Source: Actinomycetes bacterium (lineage in GTDB: Bacteria; Actinomycetota; Coriobacteriia; Coriobacteriales; Eggerthellaceae). From it: DNA of 6,498 bases. The notes under the pieces were generated by a model. The model did no database searches and was not told the origin of the DNA. It worked only from the letters and a program-made list of their open reading frames with translations. This document shows, piece after piece, positions 1 to 5,883 of the stretch. Location: contig JAEWYG010000180.1 in the NCBI GenBank assembly GCA_023395755.1, positions 1 to 6,498 of the forward strand. Reading direction: 5' to 3'. Position 1 is the stretch's first letter, and every line of letters begins with the position of its first letter. Made by a program: the position numbers and the translations under genes.

Positions 1-18
1 AAGTGATGCTGCGGGTCG

Positions 19-27
19 TGTTATCCT
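19..27 (+). promoter_or_regulatory. Possible extended -10 element for the TetR-type gene
   Basis: The bases TG-T-TATCCT fit an extended -10 (TGnTATAAT), with four of six core positions matching. A start of transcription near position 34 would leave a leader of about 29 bases that contains the ribosome binding site. Any -35 box would lie outside the window, so this cannot be fully judged. It is a weak, pattern-based call. Confidence 0.25.
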
Positions 28-62
28 GAAGCGAAAGAGGGATGTGGTAGGGAAGGGCGACG

Positions 63-716
63 GTGGATTCAGTGGCGGGAAAAAAGCGAAAGAATACTTT
101 GAGCAGGGATGTCATAGTGGATACTGCTTATCGTATGATCGACAGTGAAGGTATGTCTGCATTCACTATGCGCGCTTTAGGAAACGAGTTAGGCGTGTCT
201 GCAATGGCTTTTTATGTGCATTTCGATTCACGTGAGGAGATGCTCGCTGCGGTTCTCGCGCGTTTTATGGAAACCCTCGATACAAACCCCATCCCGGGAG
301 AACGTTGGGACGACACACTTCGCCGCACCATGACGTCGATTCATCGAGAATACTGTGCTCATCCCCATATGAATGATATTGATCTCGATCCGAACGTTTC
401 CTCTGCGGGTCTTGCTGCGCACACAGAAAAGATAGTTTCACTGCATCTTGAACAGGGCATGCCCGAAGATATTTTGACCAAAACTTGGGCTATGGTCGAC
501 GCGTTTCTTACCGGCTTTAACGGTTGTGCAATTGCGGCATCAAACTTGCGAAAGATCGATCAAGCAGATGGCATTGCTGATGCGGATATTCCTGTTTGGC
601 GCAGGATTGTGCGCAACGCATATACCGAGGAGTCTTTTGCGAATGGCATTGAAATGATTATCATGGGTGTCCGTGGTCTTACTTGCGGCCCCTGCGATTG
701 GAGTACTCCCGCGTAG
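63..716 (+). CDS. TetR/AcrR-family transcriptional regulator
   Basis: A predicted cytoplasmic, ligand-responsive DNA-binding protein of 217 aa, a usual length for the family. The N-terminal TetR helix-turn-helix spans about residues 13-59: a first helix SRDVIVDTAYRMI, then TMRALGNELGVSAMAFYVHF with the recognition helix near 45-51, then the typical SREEMLAAVL start of helix 4. Residues 75-210 form the variable ligand-binding and dimerisation half; the segment FANGIEMIIMGVRGL near the end resembles the closing helix of TetR_C domains. The start is GTG at 63, placed five bases after GGAAGGG (51-57). An in-frame TAG at 48-50 excludes any longer protein; GTG at 72 is the only close alternative. 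The gene converges on the flavoprotein gene, so it is not in its operon. Its target could be its own promoter, a gene to the left outside the window, or the flavoprotein. Ligand and target cannot be read from the sequence. Confidence 0.93.
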   Translation: MDSVAGKKRKNTLSRDVIVDTAYRMIDSEGMSAFTMRALGNELGVSAMAFYVHFDSREEMLAAVLARFMETLDTNPIPGERWDDTLRRTMTSIHREYCAHPHMNDIDLDPNVSSAGLAAHTEKIVSLHLEQGMPEDILTKTWAMVDAFLTGFNGCAIAASNLRKIDQADGIADADIPVWRRIVRNAYTEESFANGIEMIIMGVRGLTCGPCDWSTPA

Positions 717-730
717 GAGAAATGCATTTC
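700..730. repeat. Two short perfect palindromes at the 3' end of the TetR-type gene
   Basis: GGAGTACTCC (700-709, the last codons of the gene) and GAAATGCATTTC (719-730, just past the stop) are perfect 10- and 12-base palindromes about one helical turn apart. They could be protein-binding sites or chance. They are not related to each other in sequence and no second copy was noticed in the window. Confidence 0.3.
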
Positions 731-752
731 CTGTCGGAAGGTGCGTATGGGT

Positions 753-792
753 GATGCAGGCAAGCGCGGGAGGGAGGGCGCCTGCCTGCATC
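753..792. terminator. Strong stem-loop between convergent genes, possible U-less bidirectional terminator
   Basis: GATGCAGGCA (753-762) pairs perfectly with TGCCTGCATC (783-792). After one A/C mismatch, GCGC (764-767) pairs with GCGC (778-781). The ten-base loop is GGGAGGGAGG on the plus strand. This gives 14 pairs in total, mostly G/C. The hairpin starts 14 bases past the stop of the flavoprotein gene and 36 bases past that of the TetR-type gene, so it is placed to end both transcripts. Neither strand has a run of T after the stem (plus: GAGAAAAGCG; minus: ACCCATACGC), so it is not a classical Rho-independent terminator. It may be a U-less terminator, an RNA 3'-end stabiliser, or both. Confidence 0.65.
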
Positions 793-806
793 GAGAAAAG
801 CGAGAC

Positions 807-2612
807 TTACTTGTTGGCTATCAACTTGACTACATGTAAGGCCTCGGTCATGGTACGACCGCAGGCGACGCCATGCATTTGATCGGGGTAGTTGCCACTA
901 AATAGCGAACCGGAGCAGTCGCCCGCACAGTAGAGGCCTTCGATGGGTTCGAAGTTGGTTCCGAGTGCTTGGCAATCTTCGTTGATGCGAACTCCATCAA
1001 TGGTGGTTAACAAGGTGCCGCCCAGGGTGGCGCCAAAGAACGGCGGAGTGCGCAGTTCGGATAAGCGGTAGGCTTCTTTGCCGAAGTCTTCATCGACCTG
1101 CTTGTCGAATAACTCATTGTAGCGTTGACAGGTTGCGAGGAACGTTTTCTTTGAACTATCATCGAAACCTAGTTTGTTGGCTAGTTCGTCCAGCGTGTCA
1201 GCCTTCTGTAGGCGACCATCTGCCAATTCCTTTTCGAAGTATTTTTCTAGGTCGTAGCTACCATCTTCCTTTTTGGTGGCTAGGACGCCCATACGAGTAC
1301 CCGCGCTGCACCCCAGGGTATGGAAACGCTGTACGTCATTGCCGAAGTTACCGTCCCACACGCTAATGTACACACCACCTGGTTGTTGTGCGGCGGCATG
1401 GGGCAGGTAATCGTAGTCGGCCGACTCGAGGGCAAAACGCTGTCCTTTTGTATTTACTTTCAGGAAGGGCTGTGTGCCGGGGTTGAACTGTCCGTTGCTT
1501 GGGAATTGTGGCTTGCCCGCCTTTACGGATTCTTCGGTGTAGCCTGCGGTGGTGCCGGGGGTTACGAGGCCGCGATCGAAGATCATGGTGGCGCTGGTAA
1601 TGTCTTTTACTGCACCTGCCCACAAAGCCGCCTTGATGCCTCCACCTTCGTTGTTCTGGTTATATCCCAGAGCGGTAACGGAGGCGGTGGTGATGGGGGA
1701 CAGTGCTGAAAGCATTGAGGGATTTGCAGAATAACCTCCTGTGGTAAGCAATACGCCCTTTTTGGCGTTAATTTGGGTGTAGCCATCTTTAGTTTTGAAG
1801 ATAGCACCGGTTACGTTGCCAGAATCATCGGTAACAAGTTTGATAAGCTCATGGTTGTAAGTTACTTCGTAGCCGTTGTCATTCATAACCTTTTCGAATA
1901 GCTGATTACGAACGGGGACACCATCTCGGCCGCCCTGAGCATTGCCGTAATGATGCTCGCCGCAGGGAGTGTAGAAAGGAGTTGCGCCCATGCCGCCCGG
2001 CATCTCGAAGTCGTCGGCTATAACTACGGCACCAGCCGCACTCATATACTTGTCAACATATTCGAACATATCATTGCTCTCGTTCATCCACATGTTGATA
2101 AGGTTATGATCGCACGTGCCGCTGGAATAGCGTGCCCACTCGCCATGGAGGCGGGCGCGGTCGGTTCGGTATCCTTGGTCGGTAAAGGGTTTGGTGTCAA
2201 CAGCATTAAACCAATGCCGAGTGGCCCCCACCTCAGTGCCTTTTTCGCAAAGGATGAAGTCTAGCTTTTGATCCGATGCATAGGCACCGGCAATCATACC
2301 GCCGTTACCGGCGCCGACAATAAGAAGGTCGGTGTCTTTGGTTTCGATGATATCTTTTTCGGCTATTTCGGGGGCAGCGCCCAGCCAGTCAAGGGTGATT
2401 GCTGTGCTACCGTCGTCTACGGCAACGGTGTTGATACCTGCAGCAGTCTTAGATCCAGTAGCCTCGGTGGCATTGGTGGATGCTGCCGTACCTGCGGCCT
2501 TTGGTGCGCAGCCTGCCATACTCAGCGCAGCGAGCGCGCCTGTTCCCGCGAGTCCGCCAAGAAAGGCACGACGAGAGAGCCCTGTTTGTGTATGATCAGT
2601 TGCTTTTCCCAT
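807..2612 (-). CDS. Tat-exported FAD-dependent lipoprotein, fumarate-reductase/flavocytochrome c-like oxidoreductase
   Basis: A 601-aa flavoprotein of the FAD_binding_2 (fumarate reductase/urocanate reductase/3-ketosteroid dehydrogenase) group, predicted to work outside the cell membrane. The N-terminus has a Tat signal (S13-R14-R15-A-F-L), a hydrophobic stretch (about 17-31) and a lipobox ending MAGC with C35 as the likely lipidated cysteine, then an Ala/Thr-rich linker to about 60. The dinucleotide-binding motif is DLLIVGAGNGG (95-105), followed by the acidic end of the second strand at E123. Further FAD contacts are GVLLTTGGY (286-294) and GLYCAGDCSG (559-568). There is no CxxCH haem site and no FMN-binding domain, so electrons must come from a separate partner, not encoded here. 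The C-terminal segment SGNYPDQMHGVACGR (572-586) replaces the RLGGN-type loop of classical fumarate reductases, which argues against fumarate as substrate. The ATG at 2612 is preceded six bases away by AAAGGAGG, so the start is firm. The gene is divergent from a membrane LuxR-type regulator, its probable controller. Family and export are secure; the substrate is unknown. Confidence 0.93.
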   Translation of the reverse strand: MGKATDHTQTGLSRRAFLGGLAGTGALAALSMAGCAPKAAGTAASTNATEATGSKTAAGINTVAVDDGSTAITLDWLGAAPEIAEKDIIETKDTDLLIVGAGNGGMIAGAYASDQKLDFILCEKGTEVGATRHWFNAVDTKPFTDQGYRTDRARLHGEWARYSSGTCDHNLINMWMNESNDMFEYVDKYMSAAGAVVIADDFEMPGGMGATPFYTPCGEHHYGNAQGGRDGVPVRNQLFEKVMNDNGYEVTYNHELIKLVTDDSGNVTGAIFKTKDGYTQINAKKGVLLTTGGYSANPSMLSALSPITTASVTALGYNQNNEGGGIKAALWAGAVKDITSATMIFDRGLVTPGTTAGYTEESVKAGKPQFPSNGQFNPGTQPFLKVNTKGQRFALESADYDYLPHAAAQQPGGVYISVWDGNFGNDVQRFHTLGCSAGTRMGVLATKKEDGSYDLEKYFEKELADGRLQKADTLDELANKLGFDDSSKKTFLATCQRYNELFDKQVDEDFGKEAYRLSELRTPPFFGATLGGTLLTTIDGVRINEDCQALGTNFEPIEGLYCAGDCSGSLFSGNYPDQMHGVACGRTMTEALHVVKLIANK

Positions 2613-2618
2613 GATAAT

Positions 2619-2626
2619 CCTCCTTT
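2619..2626 (-). promoter_or_regulatory. Consensus ribosome binding site of the flavoprotein gene
   Basis: AAAGGAGG read on the minus strand, six bases before the ATG. This fixes the start, and with it the Tat signal peptide at the N-terminus. Confidence 0.85.
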
Positions 2627-2644
2627 AATGATGAAGCGTATTGT

Positions 2645-2670
2645 TGCGGCACCTTTGTTAGTGGGCCGCA
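2645..2670 (-). repeat. Inverted repeat in the flavoprotein leader
   Basis: TGCGGC (2645-2650) and GCCGCA (2665-2670) are perfect 6-base inverted arms around a 14-base spacer. In the minus-strand transcript this would form a hairpin ending about 18 bases before the Shine-Dalgarno. It could stabilise the leader or serve as a binding site; the short stem also makes chance possible. Confidence 0.35.
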
Positions 2671-2683
2671 TCCCTCGTAAGGC

Positions 2684-2712
2684 ATAGTACGGGTCTGTTT
2701 CAAACCTGAAAC
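2684..2712 (-). promoter_or_regulatory. Candidate promoter and operator of the flavoprotein gene
   Basis: On the minus strand GTTTCA (2707-2712) and TACTAT (2684-2689) are separated by 17 bases and could be poor -35 and -10 boxes. The -35 box is one arm of the perfect inverted repeat GTTTCA-AACC-TGAAAC (2697-2712 as read on plus), an operator-like layout suitable for an activator or repressor. A weak core promoter would fit a gene needing activation. The inverted repeat is seen directly; the promoter assignment is inference. Confidence 0.35.
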
Positions 2713-2746
2713 CACCCCGAGGGGGGCGTTTTGTGTATTCAAATGT

Positions 2747-2774
2747 GAGAGAAAGCTCTCCCCCTCATGGGGTG
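2747..2774. repeat. Two adjacent short inverted repeats in the divergent control region
   Basis: GAGAG-AAAG-CTCTC (2747-2760) is followed at once by CCCC-TCAT-GGGG. A related C4/G4 pair, CCCC-GA-GGGG, lies upstream at 2715-2724. The C4/G4 units, about 37 bases apart, might be paired binding sites or small hairpins. The arms are only four or five bases, so this is suggestive only. Confidence 0.3.
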
Positions 2775-2818
2775 ATTTACGCAGGATTGCCTGATGAGAA
2801 TCATACATAACCCGATAA

Positions 2819-2850
2819 TTGTCGCAGCGAGCATCGGTTTCGCCTACAAT
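2819..2850 (+). promoter_or_regulatory. Candidate promoter of the LuxR-type gene
   Basis: TACAAT (2845-2850) matches the -10 consensus at five of six positions. The nearest -35-like hexamer, TTGTCG (2819-2824), is 20 bases upstream, longer than ideal. Transcription would begin near 2857, just ahead of the Shine-Dalgarno at 2865-2873. This would place the upstream ATG at 2794 outside the message and agrees with a TTG start at 2878. Confidence 0.35.
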
Positions 2851-2864
2851 GGACGGGGGCGATC

Positions 2865-2880
2865 AAGGGAGGGAATCTTG
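2865..2880 (+). promoter_or_regulatory. Ribosome binding site that points to a TTG start
   Basis: AAGGGAGGG (2865-2873) lies about five bases before TTG (2878-2880), which is in frame with the ATG at 2794. The ATG has only AGGA (2783-2786) in front of it. This site is the main reason for the shorter gene model. Confidence 0.6.
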
Positions 2881-4401
2881 CAATCAGTGTTGCAACGTAT
2901 GCGCAGCCTGGGGAAGGCTACGGGCTCTGCTACGCTTTTGTGTGTGATTGCTCTGGCTATCGTAGGATGTGCCGGAGGTATTTTGAATGCAAGTCTCTAT
3001 TCTCGCGTGGCTCAATATTGCGGCATTGCCCGTGAGGTATCAACTCTTTCATCGGGTGTTTTGTTCCTAATTATTTTCTTGGTTACTATGCGTAAACCCT
3101 CGCTTCTGGACCGGCGTTTACTGACGGTGGTTGCGCTGGGGTGCGCGGTAACAGCGGCGTTTGTTTTAGAATTCGCATTGATGCTGCAGGATGGGCCCTT
3201 AACAATGGTGGGCTTCCTGTTCTATAGCGCATCTTCTGTATGGGCTTCCGTTTTGCTTGTTTCGACGCTCGCCTCGCTACCTTCCGCTAAATCGGTATTG
3301 ATTGGCGTGGTGTGTGGCATGGCATTGGGTGAGGTGGTGCGTGTGGTTCACCCATCGGTTTCATTCGAGGTGGGAATCATCGAGGTGGTAGCTTCTTACG
3401 CATGCGTTATTGTGATGCTTTATCACCGAGGTGGGGCAAAGCTTGATGAAGTGGCTCGCGGTGCATCTCCTGCCAGCCTTGAGCTTTCTAATCCTGAATC
3501 GTTTCTTCAACCCGCTCACGCACTGTTCTTGTGTGTCGGTTTGTTTAGCGTGGCGACGGGGTATGGTCTGACATTCAATGAGATATCCCATGCCCCTATC
3601 AGTGTTGATATTTCGGCACTTGTTCTAGTCGGCGTGGCGGCATGGATGTTGCTATCGAGTGGAGAGGCTAAGGAAGACTTACTGTTCTCCTTTTCGGTGT
3701 TATTGGTTGTTGCGGGGTTTATTATTGCTCCCTTCACCTTTTTAACAGACTTGCCATCAGCTAACGCGTTACTGCGCATTGGCGTGCGTTGTTTCGATAT
3801 GCTGGTGTGGCTGGTGGTGTTGGCGGTGGGGCGAAGAAACCTTCTTGCGTTGCTGCCAACTTATGCGCTTGTGCGTTGTATGAGCTCCATCGGCACTGAC
3901 GTGGGGGCTATTGCTGGCCATACAACGAATGATTTGGTGGGAACAAACGGCAACGCGGCCATGCTTATTGCTGAAGTGGTGCTGTTTGCGTTCGTGGCTT
4001 TTCTCTGGCTAGGATTTCGCAAGTTTAGCTTTTCCGACACGATACAGGGCGTCGTTGGGGTAGGGGTTTCTCCGGTGACGCGTGCCGTAGGAAATACGGT
4101 TGAAAACTTGAAGGGAGAGCCTCCTTATCTGGGTAGTGGAAGCGTCTCGTCCGTGCAAGCATCCAGCAGTATCGAGCAGCGTTGTTTTGCGTTGGGAGCT
4201 GAGTGCGGTTTAACTGAACGTGAGACTGAGATATTCGCCATGTTAGCACGCGGACGCAATGGTCAGTTTGTTATGGATCACTACGTGGTTTCACGGAATA
4301 CCGTAAAAAGTCACGTCAAGCACATCTATGCAAAATTGGAAGTACACTCCCAGCAAGAGCTTATCGACCTCGTAGAGAATGCCGAGCCTAGGAAGCAATG
4401 A
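2878..4401 (+). CDS. Polytopic membrane protein with C-terminal LuxR-type DNA-binding domain
   Basis: A predicted membrane-bound transcription regulator: 507 aa from the TTG at 2878, or 535 aa from the ATG at 2794. Residue numbers here follow the longer form. Residues 45-408 hold about ten to twelve hydrophobic segments (for example 46-67, 84-98, 108-130, 136-160, 190-210, 240-258, 270-288, 295-312, 326-346, 385-407) with no known sensor domain. A polar linker (about 409-470) leads to a LuxR_C helix-turn-helix at 473-527: LTERETEIFAMLARGR, then the recognition helix VVSRNTVKSHVKHIYAKL and the closing HSQQELIDLV. No phospho-receiver domain is present, so the signal is probably sensed in or at the membrane. 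Such proteins are abundant in Eggerthellaceae, often beside Tat-exported flavin reductases, as here. It likely controls the divergent flavoprotein gene and possibly the permease 96 bases downstream. The first 28 residues of the longer form are polar and basic and resemble no domain, supporting the TTG start. The effector is unknown. Confidence 0.9.
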   Translation: MQSVLQRMRSLGKATGSATLLCVIALAIVGCAGGILNASLYSRVAQYCGIAREVSTLSSGVLFLIIFLVTMRKPSLLDRRLLTVVALGCAVTAAFVLEFALMLQDGPLTMVGFLFYSASSVWASVLLVSTLASLPSAKSVLIGVVCGMALGEVVRVVHPSVSFEVGIIEVVASYACVIVMLYHRGGAKLDEVARGASPASLELSNPESFLQPAHALFLCVGLFSVATGYGLTFNEISHAPISVDISALVLVGVAAWMLLSSGEAKEDLLFSFSVLLVVAGFIIAPFTFLTDLPSANALLRIGVRCFDMLVWLVVLAVGRRNLLALLPTYALVRCMSSIGTDVGAIAGHTTNDLVGTNGNAAMLIAEVVLFAFVAFLWLGFRKFSFSDTIQGVVGVGVSPVTRAVGNTVENLKGEPPYLGSGSVSSVQASSSIEQRCFALGAECGLTERETEIFAMLARGRNGQFVMDHYVVSRNTVKSHVKHIYAKLEVHSQQELIDLVENAEPRKQ

Positions 4402-4423
4402 TAGGGGCAACAACCTGCGGTTA

Positions 4424-4458
4424 TGTTACACTGACATTTCGTTTAAGCGGAATACATG
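4424..4458 (+). promoter_or_regulatory. Possible promoter elements ahead of the permease gene
   Basis: Two overlapping candidates lie in the 96-base gap. TG-T-TACACT (4424-4432) resembles an extended -10. CTGACA (4431-4436) and TACATG (4453-4458), 16 bases apart, resemble -35 and -10 boxes. No convincing terminator follows the LuxR-type gene, so read-through is equally possible. A small stem, ATTTCG (4435-4440) with CGGAAT (one G-T pair), sits between the boxes. Confidence 0.25.
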
Positions 4459-4497
4459 ACTAGTGAGCGACCGCAAAAGAAAGGCATCGGATAGGGT

Positions 4498-5883
4498 ATG
4501 GGGTTGAGCGAGAAGGAAGCGGTACGAGAGCGTGCGGGGTTACGTGTTGACCCATCTGAGCGTAAAAGCTGGACGTCTATAGCTTTCATTCGCGCCGGTG
4601 GTATGTTCAGTGCGCCGACACTTATGGTAGGGGCCTCGCTGGGCTTGGGCCTTGCGTTGTCAGGCGCTCTGATAGCTACCCTTATAGGATTCGGCTTTAT
4701 TGTGGCATACATGTGCTTCGTATGTATGCAGGCGGCCGACCTAGGGCTTCCTACGGCGTCGCTTGCTGCGCCGTCGCTCGGGCGTGCGGGGGCTCGTTAC
4801 CTCGTGTCATTGATAGTGGGCATTGTTACTATTGGATGGTTTGGTGTGCAGACGGCTGTGTGTGGCGCCTCGCTCTCGCTTATGTTGGTTGACGTGCTTG
4901 GTGTAAGCGTTCCGGTGTGGGCGTGCTCGGTGGCATTGGGTGTACTCATGTTGGGCACGGCGTTGCTGGGATTTAATGGTCTTACGTGGATTAGTTCTAT
5001 TGCTGCTCCGCTCCTGGTGGCTATTTGTCTTTATGGGGTGGGTGCCTCGGTGGTGCAAACGGGTAGCTTAGACGCGCTTTTTAGGTATGTTCCTTTACCA
5101 GGTGAGACTATGGGGCTTATTGCTGGCGTGAATATGGCGGTGGGGCTGTTCGCGTTTGCGGGTACCACGGCGGGAGATTTTGCGCGGTTTGCACGGTCAC
5201 GCCGCGATGCGGTGCTCTCGTGCGTTGTCGGGGTACTGCCGGCGGCTGTAGTGGCGTTGTTGGCAGGAGCTGCGTTGGCTATTGTTACTGGTGAAAGCGA
5301 TATTGCAGTACTCATGAATTCCATTGGTTTGCCGGCGGTGGGGTTGATTGCTTTGGTGTTGGCGGCTTGGACAGTAAACGCGGGCAATGTATATTCTGCG
5401 GGTCTAGGATTTGCGGTGATGCTGGGCGCGGGAGAGCGGGGCAGTAAACTGACCACGGCCGTGTCGGGTGTGTTGGGTATTGTGTTGGCGGTGGGTGGCA
5501 TTCTTGGTCAGTTTGAGGCGTTTTTGACGGTGCTTTCTGCGTGTGGTCCCGCGCTGGCGGGCACCATGGTGGCCGACTACTGGATAGTGCGGAAAGGGCG
5601 GCCAGAAAACGTGCGTATTGAGGAAGGTTTTTCGTCTGCGGGTATTGTGGCACTAGTGTGCGGTGTTGCTGTGGGCATGATGACAGGGGGGACGTTTTCG
5701 CACGTGCCAGCATTGATGTTTCTGGATCTGCCGTTTTTTATTGGTCCTGTGAACGGCATTGTCGTTTCGGCTGTGGCGTACGTGGTAGCATATCGATTGA
5801 TGGGAAAAGCCCGGTTTGTGGGGCGTATTGCGTGGACGAGGCCGATGGGTGCGGCTGATGAAATACAGGGAGGATGCTCATGA
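4498..5883 (+). CDS. NCS1-family cytosine/purine/hydantoin-type permease
   Basis: A 461-aa integral membrane transporter of the Transp_cyt_pur (CodB-like, NCS1) family, expected to import a nucleobase or related heterocycle with a coupling ion. It is a typical family length with about twelve hydrophobic segments between residues 26 and 434. Family landmarks include SERKSWTSIAFIRAG (20-34) before the first helix, GWFGVQ (113-118) in helix 3, GTTAGDFARF (222-231) after helix 6, AWTVNAGNVYSAGLG (290-304) in helix 8, and DYWIVRKG (360-367). The start is ATG at 4498; an in-frame TAG at 4492 rules out a longer form. The Shine-Dalgarno is poor: GGATAGGG ends one base before the ATG, which would suit the TTG at 4504 better. 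The stop overlaps the next start (ATGA), so the two genes are probably translationally coupled. Pairing with a DUF917 protein favours a hydantoin, purine or pyrimidine-like substrate over cytosine alone, and no cytosine deaminase is seen. The exact substrate is inferred, not shown. Confidence 0.9.
   Translation: MGLSEKEAVRERAGLRVDPSERKSWTSIAFIRAGGMFSAPTLMVGASLGLGLALSGALIATLIGFGFIVAYMCFVCMQAADLGLPTASLAAPSLGRAGARYLVSLIVGIVTIGWFGVQTAVCGASLSLMLVDVLGVSVPVWACSVALGVLMLGTALLGFNGLTWISSIAAPLLVAICLYGVGASVVQTGSLDALFRYVPLPGETMGLIAGVNMAVGLFAFAGTTAGDFARFARSRRDAVLSCVVGVLPAAVVALLAGAALAIVTGESDIAVLMNSIGLPAVGLIALVLAAWTVNAGNVYSAGLGFAVMLGAGERGSKLTTAVSGVLGIVLAVGGILGQFEAFLTVLSACGPALAGTMVADYWIVRKGRPENVRIEEGFSSAGIVALVCGVAVGMMTGGTFSHVPALMFLDLPFFIGPVNGIVVSAVAYVVAYRLMGKARFVGRIAWTRPMGAADEIQGGCS
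5867..5874 (+). promoter_or_regulatory. Ribosome binding site of the DUF917 gene inside the permease gene
   Basis: AGGGAGGA lies five bases before the ATG at 5880, within the last codons of the permease gene. It is much stronger than the permease's own site, suggesting the DUF917 protein is made in larger amounts than the transporter. Confidence 0.7.

Noticed and set aside
768..780. G-quadruplex in the terminator loop
   Set aside because: Only three runs of three G are present and they are held in a stable hairpin; the fourth run is missing.
1133..2687. Several plus-strand open frames opposite the flavoprotein gene (for example 1320-1709, 1950-2264 and 2268-2687)
   Set aside because: They lie antisense to a well-supported gene with clear FAD motifs, lack family resemblance and Shine-Dalgarno sites, and have shadow-like composition.
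4415..4425. AACC-TGC-GGTT as a terminator after the LuxR-type gene
   Set aside because: The stem is only four pairs with no following T-run; too weak to call.
4807..5759. Minus-strand open frames opposite the permease gene, rich in Pro, Thr and Ala
   Set aside because: They are antisense to a recognisable NCS1 permease; the low-complexity composition mirrors its GCG/GTG/GGG codons.
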